Part shown: positions 33,773-45,548 of the stretch, piece after piece | How positions within the stretch are numbered: position 1 is the stretch's first letter | How the letters are laid out: each line of letters starts with the position of its first letter | From: Aquatica leii | Lineage: Eukaryota; Arthropoda; Insecta; Coleoptera; Lampyridae | Length of the DNA: 64,000 bases | Direction of reading: 5' to 3' | Assembly: GCA_035610365.1 (NCBI GenBank) | Contig: CM069432.1 | Location: forward strand, 14,818,001 to 14,882,000 | The notes under the pieces: model-generated | Seen by the model: only the letters and a program-made list of their open reading frames with translations | What the model was told of the DNA's origin: nothing | Database searches by the model: none | Position numbers and translations under genes: made by a program

Positions 33773-34832
33773 TTCATCAATTGCAATAATACCACCGGCC
33801 TGTTTCTTCTTCATAGCTGTAGTTACAAATGTTTGCGAAATGTGTAACGTATTAAAAAAGAATGTTTTACATACTGTTGTTATTGTTCCTTTTACTTCAA
33901 AATAATAATGCCTTGTATGTTCCCTAGCATTTCCGCGAATTCCTGTTGTAGGTCTCTTTTGACCTATAGGTGCTGCCTTTACATGCGCGGCAACAAATTG
34001 TCGCTTGTGGTTTATATCCTTTTCAACATCCCAAAACATGGAATGTATTGCTTGTCTACTTTCTGGAGTTACATTTTTAAAACATTTTAAATGACACGTT
34101 TCTTTGCATGGTGGCCCGACAACTTTAGCTGCTATTGTTTTGGTTTTAGAAGCATGATCATTTCCTGCGGTTACCTGCCGCTTTTGAATGCTGCGTTTCC
34201 AAAATTTTTCATGCCTTTTTCTTGACTTCCCTATAGGATGCTCATTGTTAGAACCGATGTTTTCTGTATCTGAAGATTCTTCATCTTCAGATTGCTGATA
34301 AGATGGATCTTTCACACTGTCATCTGACTCGTCAAATTATGGTACATTTGTAGGTTTCTGGCTCGTTTACTTTATCATTAATTAAACCTTCTCTTGTTTC
34401 TTCTACTGCAAAAATGGAATCTACTTTATCAATATTCAAACCTTCTCTTGTTTCTTCTACTGCAAGAATGGAATCTACTTTATCATTATTCAAATCTTCT
34501 TCTCTTGTTTCTTCTATTGCAACAATCGAATCCTGATCTGTAATTAACATCGAATTTCTAGTTCGTTTTTAATTTTTGCATGCAATTAAAATTTCAATGG
34601 CCGAATTTAATTATTTTTTGGAATAATACGTTACTATTTTATTTGGAACTATTCTATTGAATTCCCAAAACGGGAAACTATAGTGTTCTAAAAGCCTTTG
34701 AATAAATATAGCTAAAAACATTTATTTTTAAAATGCTTCTAATTTTTAGGTTACAGTTACAAATTTAAGCTTACCTGTTGAATTAATTGCTTCTGATAAG
34801 AGCCCAAGAATCTTTTTAGATCTCGAACTCAT
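33773..34832 (-). pseudogene. 5' part of the DNA-transposon transposase, two exons
   Basis: Exon 1 (34832-34775) begins MSSRSKKILGLLSEA and ends at a consensus donor (caacag|gtaagc). The intron spans 34774-34538 with acceptor 'aattacag'. Exon 2 continues in frame and opens with an acidic tandem repeat of ~19-23 residues, three units each containing EETRE and DKVDS or DKVNE. After a frameshift near 34325 it reads DPSYQQSEDEESSD, then the conserved block GPPCKETCHLKCFKNVT, FWDVEKDINHKRQFVAAHV and CKTFFFNTLHISQTFV. It ends within GIIAIDERV, where the LTR element inserted. The remainder is at 25824-26922. The Cys-x-x-x-Cys block and FFLNTL motif identify the same multicopy insect family. Confidence 0.75.
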
Positions 34833-34879
34833 TTTAAACTATAATTATTTTAATGGTAGGCAATAATAGGTCACAACAC

Positions 34880-35180
34880 AAAAACACGTGCGTATAAGAA
34901 CAAATACATGGACTTAATACTGTATTTCACAAAACGTTTACAAAACATAAGGATTTAATACAATACATACTTGCAACTCTTTAATATAAAACAATTCAAA
35001 TCACTTAACACTGTCTTACTTTGGAAGACCGTGTGACTTAATACTATTTTAACCAGGGTAACTCTGCCATTTATCACAATTGGACTTGATACGATATTGC
35101 AATGGAAAGAGGAGTTAATATAGTGAATGGTTACCGAAAAACATATTTTTGCACAAAAGTGGACTTAATACTGTTTTGTT
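34880..35180. repeat. Iterated subterminal motif of the DNA transposon
   Basis: At least six imperfect copies of 'ggacttaatactg' lie in ~270 bp: 'tggacttaatactgt' (34909), 'aggatttaatacaat', 'tgacttaatactat', 'tggacttgatacgat', 'ggagttaatatagt', and 'tggacttaatactgt' next to the end. Related motifs ('ggagttagtatagt', 'aggatttaatacaat') occur near the other end at 25600-25690. Clustered subterminal repeats are typical transposase-binding arrays. Confidence 0.65.
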
Positions 35181-35191
35181 CTGGGGTACAG

Positions 35192-35920
35192 AAATGAAAA
35201 GACAATAGAAGATAAATACCCTTTACCTAGGATAAACAAAATTTTGGACAATTTAGGGAGATGCATGTACTTTACAACATTAGATGTAGCCCTAGGATTT
35301 CATCAAATCGAGATGTCCGAGGAGAGTATTGACAAAACAGAATTCACTGTTGACAACGGTCATTACGAGTACGTAAAGATGCCGTTTGGACTTAAGAATG
35401 TCCCATCCACATTTCAACGCGTCATGGACATCATATTGCGAGAATACTTGTGCAAGTATTGTTTTGTTTACATGGACGACGTTGTAATTTTTGCAAAATG
35501 TTTACACGATGATTTAATCCATATTAGAAATGTTTTTGATAAACTTAAAAAATTTAATTTAAAAATACAACTAGATAAATCCATTTCAAATTTTGTTAAA
35601 GTTGTATCACCGTTTACAAAATGTTTAAAAAAAAGGTGCAAAAATAAACACAGATGACTATAATTATTCAGATACATTTCACAAATGTAAAGAATTATTA
35701 ATAAATGCCCCAATTTTATCATACCCAGATTTTATGAAACCATTTTATTTAATCACAGATGCCAGCAATGTAGCAATAGGAACAATAAATAAGTGGAAAA
35801 AAGAAGGAAAAACCTAGACAAACGTAATGAAAATAAAAAAGAAACACCAACGCTAACAGAACTCAACTTTATTTTAAAAAACCAAAAATAAGAAAAACAG
35901 ACCAAAGTTACGACAAGGTA
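35192..35920 (+). pseudogene. Errantivirus-like RT (continued) and RNase H start, then deletion
   Basis: Resumes the RT frame broken at 25389: EKTIEDKYPLPRINKILDNL, then YFTTLDVALGFHQIEMSEES, YVKMPFGLKNVPSTFQRVMD and the intact catalytic box VYMDDVVIF (near 35467-35493). A break near 35600 precedes INAPILSYPDF and LITDASNVAIG, the first strand of RNase H. Within ~100 bp the reading is lost, and the env frame begins at 35924. Most of RNase H and all of integrase are missing. Confidence 0.8.
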
Positions 35921-35923
35921 AAT

Positions 35924-37173
35924 ATGATTGCAATTAAAAATAACAAAATTTATGATCTGAGAGACAGATCAAAATTACCACACAAATTCCTACAAATTCA
36001 ACAAATAGATCATAATGGATACTACTTAGAAGAATTAGAAAACATCAAATTAGTAAATCATTATCATGAATTTTATTTTTACATTAATATTACGGAGATA
36101 GAATTTAGCTATAAAAATCTTTTATTACAAAGTAACATTTTAGAAGTACAATTAGGAGACAAAAATAAAAATTCATTTAAAATTTTTAACAATTTTATGA
36201 TACAAATAGAACACGAACTAGCCAAATTTAACCATAAATCTAAACGATCAATTATTAATAGATTAAGTTCAGCCATACGATTCATAACTAGAAATTTGGT
36301 TCAAAATGATCTACAAGAAATTAGTTCAAATTTAGACAAGCTTTTCAAAAACCAAGAAAAAATTATAAAACAAGTAGATAAATTTTTGTCATTTGCAAAT
36401 CATATTACAAACCGTTACACAAACGACCTATTAATAATTCAAGTAAATATTAATATATCTCTAAAAGCCATAAATAAAACTGATCAGAAATTTGATGTTT
36501 ATGTTCAATATAACATTCATCTTGCAGAAAAACTACTAATAATACTTCAAAAAATTCAAAGAACAATAACCTTAGCCTTTAATGACATTTTAAATTTTGA
36601 AATCATCTCAGCTAATGATTTATCCCAAATTCTAAATCACTTAGACTTAATATATCAAAAAGATGAATTATTAAATTTAGATTCAAAACATTTATTTAGA
36701 ATAATAGAATTTACAAAATTTGAAATAATTTCCATCGAAAACACGATTAAATACCTAACAATCAAAACATCATTTTGGTACCACCAATGAAATATTGCCT
36801 ACTTGGAGAAAAAGGTGAATTATGGACCGACGAAGAATGTGCCCATATTAAAGAAGAAATTTTGTGTATAAAAGATCCCGAACTTAGTGAATATTCTATT
36901 AAAGACCTCAGAAAGTGTAAGTTTGTAAGTGCCATCAACAATTATCAAATAATTAAACAATTACATAATAAAAAAATATTAATTGTAACCAAATCTAATA
37001 TTGAGGTTATAGAATCATGTATGAAATCATCAGTTCAAACCTATGTGAACTCTAGTGTATTAGTATCATCTCAAAATAATTGTAAAATCGTAATTGATGA
37101 CAAAACTTTCAAGAATGCATGCAGTAACTTTACTTATGTAATACCTAAAATTTCAGCAGAAACACTTAAATAA
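35924..37173 (+). pseudogene. Errantivirus-like envelope (F-type fusion protein), frameshifted
   Basis: Two overlapping frames (35924-36790, 36775-37173) of an insect retroviral Env related to baculovirus F-type proteins. That class is membrane-anchored and mediates cell fusion. Seen directly: a basic Lys-Ser-Lys-Arg site near residue 107 that fits a furin cleavage site, followed by an Ile/Leu-rich segment in the fusion-peptide position. A long Asn/Ile/Leu-rich heptad-like helical region follows. After the shift, a Cys-containing domain has at least five cysteines. The membrane anchor and C-terminus beyond 37173 are broken by stops. No N-terminal signal peptide is evident, because the 5' end was lost with the upstream deletion. 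Confidence 0.7.
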
Positions 37174-37359
37174 CTTTAATCAAATACAAGAAGAAGCAAA
37201 AGAATTGGATTCTAAATTAATACTAGATCCAGGTACTCATCTCATTAATATCTCTGTGACTTACTCTATACAACAAAAAGAAGAAAGATACATCCCACTG
37301 CAGACCACATCGAAGCTGTATCCAAATTTATCAATCGCACAATTACAAAGCGCGGAACT

Positions 37360-37600
37360 GAGGGGAGAATAATTATGTCATCCTCAAAAACCTTCGAATC
37401 AAGTAAATCAACCTTCGAAATACCAACAATCCCTCATTATGTTGTTTATGTTTTTATTGTTTATTAATGTTTTTCTACTTTTCAATCATTTAATCATACC
37501 TTATATAAGCGTTACCAAAACGATTGTATTCAGTTCTTATTTACGTAAGGTTAGGGAACTCTAAATAAAGTTTATTGTAAATTTATTCAAATTCTTATTT
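37360..37600 (+). repeat. Polypurine tract and probable 3' LTR of the errantivirus-like element
   Basis: GAGGGGAGA at 37360-37368 is a good polypurine tract. The following sequence carries 'ccttatataagcg' (TATA-like) and 'aataaag' (polyadenylation-like) before 37600, as an LTR would. No matching 5' copy was found, so the 3' boundary is approximate. Confidence 0.5.
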
Positions 37601-38739
37601 TTTATTAAATCTTTAAATATAAGATTTAATTATATTTATCTTTGACGCGTTTATGAAATATAAAATTTTGTTTAGTTTTTTTCATTTGTAATCTAAATTT
37701 TATTGAGATTGAAACGTGCATTAAAGTGTCGTATTTTATAATTTAAGATCTTACATATTATAGTACATTCAATGTCATCATTACCTCTAGTCTAGACTAT
37801 GAGATTCTAAAACTATACGTAACTGTTACATGTAATCATATCATATGTACATATGTCAGTTAAATGATTTATCCGCAATACATCTACAAATTGCGTATCA
37901 TTTAAGTTGACACTTGTAATAACTGCAATTTGCAAAAAGACTTTATTTTATTCACTTTAGTTTTTATAACGCCGATAATAATAAGTAGTAAGTACTGAAA
38001 ACATATCCTTATGCATTTATCTTCTTCTTCTGTCTTTAATATAGGCGTTTTTGTGGAAAGTAAGTGACTACTTTCTCGGTGGTTTCCCCCGTAATGTGTT
38101 ACAGTTTTGACACACGAAACTAAAAGTTACTTCTGACAAAAGAATCATCAGACCTGTCATCAGTGACCTCCTGGTGAATGTATTGGAAACTCCTAAGATG
38201 ACATCTGTCGGTCTTTCTCTTACTTAACTTAATAGGTTAGCGAATAATAAAAAAAGCTTGAATCGATGCGAATCTATTTATTTATGCACTTGTGATAAAT
38301 TTAATCCGTAACAACACAAATAAATCTGTATGCATTAGTCGTTATAACATATATATCTAAGTCGGCAATTACACCAATTAATAGATAATTAAAAAATTGT
38401 ACTCACGATTGTTCAGTCATACTAATAGCTATAGCATACCTGGATCCTCTCCTAAAATAGTTAAAACTTAAGAAAAAGAAAAATTAGATATAAATTGATA
38501 TCACAAATAGTTCGCTTAATCAATTAAGTTTATGAACCCGAATGCGTTAAGCTTCCGAATCACCGTCATTCATAACATCAGTTTATGTTTGTAATTTAAA
38601 GTGTAAGGTTGTATATAATTGCGTGCTCAAGTTATCAAACAATAAATACTTGACCTTACGGTCAAGTATAAATCTTAAAAATTATCCGCGAATAATTTTA
38701 TTATTATATTTAAATTTAATTTAATTTAATTTAACATAA
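37601..38739. other. No recognised gene
   Basis: AT-rich sequence. 'ttaatttaatttaatttaa' near 38716-38735 is a short simple repeat. It may include the 5' UTR of the LINE that follows. Confidence 0.45.
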
Positions 38740-40040
38740 AGTGAACATCAAAGTAAATCTTGCAACAAATACCACCGGGTATAAATCAGAATAATGGTGC
38801 TATTTTAGCACCAATGCCGCAGACACCAGAGTCTATCATGTGCAACTTGCAAGCGCAGCTACAACAAGCCTTAAATCAGATTAATCAACTGCAAAAGCAG
38901 GTATGTGCTTTAAAGAAGCGGAACGAGCATTTATTACAAATAAATGCATAGGAAAAATTACCAGAAAAGAAATCGCACAGTTCATCAAATTCAGAAGAAG
39001 AAAAGAATATCGTAGCTAGAGAAACGGAGTGGCTCCTAGCAAAAACAAGAATAAAAAAAGCAAAAGGCTGTCGAATCTCCCGAAAAAGTAGATGAAAGCC
39101 CCAAAAAGCAATCAGATGAAACACCCAAAGTCATTAAACCACCGCCGGTAATTTTAAGTAACGTAAAAGATTACCAAGTCGTCAAAGATATTCTAATTAG
39201 GGGAAACTTTGAATATAAGACAAGAGTGATGAGTAACAACCAAATTAATGTAAATGTCAGCTCTAATGAAGACTGCAGAACTCTGATAACCTTAATAAAC
39301 AAATTTAACATAGAATGGCACTCTCTTAAAAATAAAGCCGTGAGGTGCATTAAGGTAATAGAAATTTACATCCTTCAATTACAGAGGAAGAGATCTCCAA
39401 TGAACTTGAAAAAGTTTAAAATATTAAGGGTGACTTAAGAACTTAAGAGAACTACCGACAACAATAAGATGAAGCACATTCGCTTACCATTGTACATATT
39501 AGAATTTGATAGATCAGAAGATATTTAAAAAATCTGTGATATTCAATACATTAACCACATAAAAGTCAAAATAGAAGCAATAAAGAATAGAAAGCTTATT
39601 CCACAATGTAAAAGATGTCAAAGACATGGACACACACGGAAGTTCTGTAAAAGAACACCAGCCTGCGTGAAATGCGCAGGAGGGCACATAACTGCACAAT
39701 GTAGTAAGGAAAGAAGCAAACCTGCCAAGTGCATCAATTGCTCTAAAACACATCCTGTTAATTATAGAGGATGTACATTAGCCATTGAATTACCGAGAAG
39801 AAGGGACGCGGCTAAAACAAAGAAGACGTTCCCTCAACCAAGACAAATTGTCCCAAACATAATAAAGTTTGGGATATCTTATGCCCAACGCACACAACAA
39901 GCCGAACCAACACTCGCTTCATCTACACCTGAAACATCTATGATGCAGCTTATGCAGAATATGATGAATACATTAAATCGAGTCAATGCAAGAAGCCAAG
40001 AGCACTGGCGCTATACCAAAGACAAAATAAATTATGGACT
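38740..40040 (+). pseudogene. Jockey/I-like LINE ORF1 (nucleic-acid-binding Gag-like), decayed
   Basis: The first open stretch (38760-38951) is Gln-rich with a short coiled-coil-like segment (QLQQALNQINQLQKQV). A stop and frame breaks follow, then a Lys/Glu-rich linker. A central domain contains ILSNVKDYQVVKDILIRGNF and INVNVSSNEDCRTLITLINK, like the PRE_C2HC-associated domain of insect LINEs. Three zinc knuckles come next: CKRCQRHGHTRKFC (39604-39645), CVKCAGGHITAQC and CINCSKTHPVNYRGC. ORF1 runs into the ORF2 start region near 40030. At least three frame lesions. Confidence 0.8.
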
Positions 40041-42412
40041 AAAAAACATATTGATGTCTGCCTCATATCAGAGACACATATGACAAAGCAATTATACTTC
40101 AAAATAAGAGGATACAAAACATACCATACCATTCACCCAGAAAACCTATCCAAGGGTGGTAGTGCAATTCTAATAAGAGAATTGCTCAATCACTTTGAAG
40201 AATGTGAACTGCAAAGAGAAGATATTCAACTCACCGTGGAATCAAGTCAACAGAACATACATTGAAAATGGGTGCCATATACTGCCCACCAAGATATTAC
40301 CTAAAAAAATTGAGTACCTTTCTCTTCTAAGACACTTAGGAGAGAGATTCATTTTGAAAGGAGACTTCAACTCTAAACATATAGACTCGGGCTCCAGACT
40401 AACCACCACCAAAGGAAGAGAATTAAGGAAACCAATTCATGAGATGGCAACCGCCACTCAACAGAAAAGCGGGCCTACTGGCCTACTGATACCGATAAAA
40501 TCCCAGATTTACTAAACTTCTGTATCACCAGGAAAGTATCCCCCAACTTTATAGAAGTGGAAGAGAACTTTGACATGAATTCCGACCATTCGGCGATTAC
40601 ACTTACACTAAGCGAAACGATAATAAAAAGAGCAGGTAGAGCTACTCCCACAAACAAAACTACGGTTTGGGAACGCTTTCAGATTGACCTTTAGAATACC
40701 ATCAATCTGAACATCAGTCTAAGAACCACCGATCAACTTGAAGAAAAAGCTGAAAAATTCACCAGCGTTATCCAAACAACAGCATACAACAATACCAAAG
40801 AAATCACACATATAACCAAAGGTGTAAATTATCCAGCAGAGATCAGAAAATTAGTCAAGGTAAAACAAAGAGCTAGAAGAAGATGGCAACAGTCGAGGAA
40901 TCCCGCAGATAAAACCATACTCAATAACAAGTCCCAGTAACTTAAAAGAGAAACACAAAAACTTAAAGAAGAATCAATATGCTGTGAAAGGCAACCAAGA
41001 AGAATAAAAGACCGGTGATGGCTATTCCTCCGATCAGAAACAACAAAAGTCTATGGGCCGAAGACAATAAGCAAAAAGCAAAGTTGTTTGCAGAGCACTT
41101 GGCTCAGATATTTACTTCGAATCCAGGGCAAGTAAATCAAGATATCACTAACATTGAAAATCAAAGAACTGAAAATATCACAACGGTTACTCCCAAAGAA
41201 GTAGCAGATGAGGTAAAAACCAACCTGAACTCAAAAAAATCTCCAGGATTTGATCTCATAACCTAATGATGTTAAATCATATAGACCAATCTCTCCCCTG
41301 CCCATAATCCCAACACTCCTTGAATAATGAGGACAATAATAAAAGATAACAACTTCATCTTAGATTATCAATTCGGATTCAAGCAAAAGCACTCTACAAT
41401 AGACCAAGTGCATAGAATAACTGACGTCATCGAACGTGCACTAGAAGAAACGCAAGTTTGCTCAGCAATCTTCTTAGATGTAGCACAAGCCTTCGATAAG
41501 GTATGGCACGAAAGACTAATACACAAATTAAACAAATTCTTACCAAAACAACATGCTGACAAATTAACATCGTACATATCAGATAGATTATTTAGAATCA
41601 AACTAGAGGACGAATACTCTGACCTAAAGGAGATAAAAGCGGGTGTGCCACAAGACAGTGTTCTTGGGCCCATTCTATATCTGTTATATACTAGCAACTT
41701 ACCAGTGTTAGAGAAAGCAAGCATTGCTACATTTGCTGATGATACTGCTCTTCTCGCAATGGATCAAGACCAGGAAAGATCTGTTAGTAAGCTCCAGACA
41801 GCGAGCAATGCTATAGTTGATTAGACCAAACAATAGAGGATCAAACTTAACAAGCCTAAATCTGTACAGGTAAACTACACTAATAAGAAAATAGAACACC
41901 CACATTTGATAGATATTAATGGAATAATTATACCATATTCGACTAATGCAAGATACCTCGGCATGAATCTGGACATCAAGCTCAGATGGAAGGAGCATGT
42001 AAAGAAGAAAAGAACTGAACTAAACCTAAAATACAAACAGCACTATTGGTTGATTGGAAAAAACTCAAAACCTTCTATATTTAACAGAGTATTAATCTAC
42101 AACCAGATTTTAAAACCAGTGTGGTTATACGGTATTCAGTTTTGGGGCTGTGCCAGCGACTGTAACCTTAAGTGTATACAAAAATTCCAGAATAAAACGT
42201 TACGTAACATAGTGGGATGTACGCAACTCAGACATCCACAGAGATCTCCGAATTCTAACTATCAAGGAAGAGATAAAAAGGTTCGCTAAAAAGCATGAGG
42301 ATAAGCTACATCTTCACGTCAATCTAGAAGTTCTACAACTACTGAACAACCAACACCTTGTCCGAAGACTAAAAAGGAAAAAACCTGCTGACCTCGTGTA
42401 GTGTGTTGTGTA
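40030..42412 (+). pseudogene. Jockey/I-like LINE ORF2 (endonuclease-RT), internally deleted
   Basis: The AP-endonuclease part shows ISETHMTKQ (near 40060), GGSAILIRELLNH, GDFNSKH (near 40360) and NSDHSAITLTLSE (near 40580). The RT starts with VTPKEVADEVKTNLNSKKSP, then a ~40-residue deletion at ~41263 before KSYRPIS. After more stops come FILDYQFGFKQKHSTIDQV, FLDVAQAFDKVWHERLI, GVPQDSVLGPILYLLYTSNL and the catalytic FADDTALLA (41731). The C-terminal region includes YLGMNLDIKLRWKEHV, LKPVWLYGIQFWG and HVNLEVLQLLNNQQHLVRRL, ending near 42412. Order and motifs fit Jockey/I-superfamily LINEs. Numerous stops. Confidence 0.85.
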
Positions 42413-42590
42413 AAAGAATAGCACATTGCGTTAGTAAAGTAAAATGTACATAGTTCAGAAGAAACCTAGAAGACATCATTGGATGAACTCTGGTAGATAA
42501 ACACTAGTTTAGGATTTATGAGATTAAAATTAATGGTCGGTCTTCATAGACTAGTATTAATTGTAGGCACAATAGTGCAAATAAAAAAAA
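42413..42590 (+). other. LINE 3' UTR with short A-rich tail
   Basis: Non-coding sequence following ORF2 and ending 'caaataaaaaaaa' at 42579-42590, the likely 3' end of the LINE copy. Confidence 0.55.
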
Positions 42591-43196
42591 TCATAACATC
42601 GCAGTTGCATCCTAAAGTTAATCGTCCATCGCTCAAATACTTTGACTTGACCCCAAATTACGTCAGCAATTGGTGTAAGTAACTTTAACTGTTCCCAATT
42701 GTACGTGATTCCAAATTATCGACTCGATGTACTAAATAGATTCGATATGCACAATTTTCAAAATAAACAGACAAATGGCGGCGACGCAAGTTGCTATAGT
42801 AAGTACGAGAAAATCAATACACGCCACAAAATTAGTAGTTAATTATTACCCTAGATAAACCCTCACAAGCACCGGATATGCAATTAAATGAATGCACCCA
42901 TTAATAACATAGATAAAGAAGAATATTTAAAAATGAAGGTCTCACTAGAAGTAAACGTTAGGTTTTATGTAGTACATTACTTTTAATGTCAAGCGAAAAT
43001 GTCTTTTTTATTAATTAATAAAAAAATTACAGTAAACACTCTGAATGTAATAAGGGGGAGTTTCGTGACAAAATTCATGTAAGACGCGACCTATATCAAA
43101 AGATTTTTAACATAACACAATCAGTTACTTTGAATATATTTATCCTAGCAATTTAAGTGGAAGACCACACACTTGTGTATTTTCAAACCACCCGCT
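42591..43196. other. No recognised gene
   Basis: AT-rich spacer between the LINE tail and the second solo-LTR-like insertion. Confidence 0.45.
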
Positions 43197-44464
43197 TGTT
43201 ACAAGCTTATAATTCTTACGAACCTTGCACGGTCAACTCACACAGTCGGAGATAGGGGAGGTTCAAGTGAATAATAATTAAGGGCGCCAGATCTTTTATA
43301 ATTAACACTTCTACCTCGATCAAGACAGACGGTCCAAGCTTGTCACGAAGTTTTAAGTTCGTAAAGTTGGAGGGAACCAAATCGTTAACAAGAATTGCAC
43401 TTTAATTACTCTAGAAGGATAAACAGATTAAAATTTGAATCAATAACAATTACCAGATATGTGGATAGCATCACATTGAATAATTTTAGTCCGAGTACAA
43501 ATATATGTAGTTAGTAAGATAACAGAAGTATCGGCAACTTACACTACACTTAAAGCAAAAGTGTAACCATCAGAACATATAAAAAATCTTCGTAATTAAA
43601 TAGTAATAATTGACAGTTGACGTAATCAGCATGCGATAGTAATTTACTTAAACTAATTGAGTGATAATAATAAGAAACAAATCAATTCGAACGTTTCGAC
43701 ACGATTAGTAAATATGGTTATTCATGAGTAGCACCGTAGCGACAGAAATCGAAAATTGACTTACCAAGATTCAGGTGTACCTTCAGAAAACGTTTTCCTA
43801 CTGGCTTCCTGTAATTAAACTTCCTGAAAATAATCGTGTCTACCTGGCGACTCACAAACTACAAAGGATAAAGGAAACATTGAAAAGAAAGTTAGAGAAC
43901 CGAAACGTATCGTATGCTGTTACAATGTCTTTTCGTCTACGATGGTATTAGATATTTATTGCCTCCGAAGAGAAATTCAATCGTGTCTGGTACTTATACT
44001 CTTCCGTACAGGATGATATTATTTAACGGTATTAATTGCCTCCACAAAGAAATTCTGTCCTTATATCGCAGCGTTCTTAGGTCTACAGCTTCCGATTATA
44101 ATTTTTCCCTTGTAGATTTTAAACTAAGACAAGAACACCCATATTTAGAAGGTAGCACATGGCGCTAACGAAAAGACATAAAAATTACCTTTAATCAAGA
44201 AAAGAATAAAAGTCACTTACCCTGCGTGGATTAAATTAGTTAATTAAGAATACTTTTATTATCGTGGATGTTTTAAGAAAACGATTTTTGATTCACGCAG
44301 ACATAGGTTATATCGTGAACGATGTTAAAGTCAAAATGACCGTCCATCGTCTTCTCCATACCAAGAGACCAACGAGCCCGATAGAGGGCGTCGAGAAATA
44401 GAAAAGTAATTTTAATTAAACCAATATACAGGGTAGTGCATTATTTAAATTTATGCACGTAACA
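43197..44464. mobile_element. TGTTAC...GTAACA insertion, copy 2 (probable solo LTR)
   Basis: 1268 bp with the same termini and block order as copy 1: 'cttgcacggtcaactcac', 'ggagataggggaggttcaag', 'aagggcgccagatc', 'atatacagggtagtgcatta', 'tgcacgtaaca'. Flanks CGCT and AGCT differ at one of four positions. It is more similar to copy 1 than to copies 3 and 4 in the middle third ('ttttcctactggcttcctg', 'cgcagcgttcttag'). No coding function; an 84-codon ORF at 43914 is accidental. Confidence 0.75.
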
Positions 44465-44999
44465 AGCTGTTAAATGCATAGGCCTTACATGTTAAAATTT
44501 TCAACATCCGGCCTTTTACGCAGGCGACTTTAATGACCAGCATTTTCGTTGATGATAAATTAGCGCAATGGTTGAAAATAACAACTCCAAGATTTTATAC
44601 AATGCCAAAAAAAAAGAAAAACTTTTTACTTAGGCAGATGGAATAGAGGCTATAAACTTGATCTCAAAATAATATCCCAAACCAACAAGTCACTATGTGG
44701 AACCCATCGTATAGTATTAGAAAACATTCCCAATTATTGCTACCACTGGAACAACAACCCACATAATCAGTTTCTTACCCAAACTTCGATGAAATTTTTG
44801 TAAAAGGAACTGGCATAAGTGTACTACAGAAACGAAGTTTGATGGCAGAGCCATCTCATAGTGTAACTTTGCTATGTATAATTAATAACACCCAAAAATT
44901 TTAAAATAGTTTTGAATAAAACTGCGGGATAAAACCGCAACGTAAAAGATATTGGAGGTAAAGTAATGTCAATGCAATTGTTCAAATGTTTACCCTGGT
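44465..44999. other. No firm feature; possible LINE sequence
   Basis: A 'GDFND' reading near 44527-44541 recalls the LINE endonuclease GDFN motif and precedes a LINE RT tail at 45000, but nothing between supports continuity. Confidence 0.3.
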
Positions 45000-45203
45000 G
45001 GCATTACCCAAATAAACCAGGCAACGAGGCTTATAACAAGTACAATCAAATCAACACCTACTGACTGGCTACCTGTTTTAAGTAACATTCCTCCAGTAAA
45101 TTTAAGGCGCCAGTTCCAGGCTGAAAAATATGATAAAATTTCGGACTTACCAATTTATACCTACTCTGTCCCAATTACAAGACATCGCTTGAAATCACGA
45201 ATC
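45000..45203 (+). pseudogene. LINE reverse transcriptase C-terminal fragment
   Basis: An uninterrupted 60-plus codon stretch reads ITQINQATRLITSTIKSTPT, then DWLPVLSNIPPVNLRRQ and a terminal ITRHRLKSRI before TGA. The sequence I-x-G/S-T-I-x-S-T-P-x-x-W-L-P-V-L-x-N-I-x-P-P-x-L-R-R is a hallmark of the post-RT region of several LINE clades. The rest of the element is not recognisable nearby. Confidence 0.7.
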
Positions 45204-45330
45204 TGAAGTTCATCTTAAAACCTTTTTCCTAAAAACGAAGATGCATCTTATATTTGAAGTATGCTTTCTGGAATCCGTTTCGTTGGATTTTTTTAGAAGA
45301 ATTTAGAATGGCTTGTCAAATGTGGTTTAC

Positions 45331-45548
45331 AGTCAGTTAGTATGTTTTATTTACAGTAATTTATAAAAATAAAGAATAATAATATTTACAATTAAATTAC
45401 AAAAAAACTTGTACATGAGGTATATGTAACTCTACGAAAGCTGGCGAAGAAAAAAGCGAGTTACTTTTTATCCTCCAGGTACGCCAACAGTTGATGTTGC
45501 CATTTCACAACCAAAAGGATGAAAGCGATGTTGTCGCTATCAGCCACA
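45331..45548 (-). repeat. 3' LTR of a CsRn1-like gypsy element
   Basis: Matches the LTR at 47726-47939: 'aataataatatttacaattaaattac', 'aggtatatgtaac', 'ctctacgaaagctg', 'gttgatgttgccatttcaca', ending 'gctatcagccaca'. In element orientation (minus) it begins TGTGGCTGATAGC. Confidence 0.8.

Larger units (their letters stand above)
25390..35191 (-). mobile_element. DNA transposon inserted in the errantivirus RT (itself hosting an LTR element)
   Basis: Terminal inverted repeats are CTGTACCCCAGAACAAAA at 25390 and its reverse complement, with one difference, ending at 35191. The AAAT target duplication (25386-25389, 35192-35195) is perfect, and the interrupted RT frame closes cleanly across it. 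The net element is about 2.95 kb once the nested 6.85-kb LTR insertion is removed. It encodes one intron-containing transposase-like gene on the minus strand. Both subterminal regions hold iterated 'ggacttaatac'-like motifs. A 4-bp duplication is compatible with Sola-type elements; superfamily not established. Confidence 0.85.

Noticed and set aside
44527..44541. GDFND motif suggesting a LINE endonuclease.
   Set aside because: Five residues alone are too weak without neighbouring motifs.
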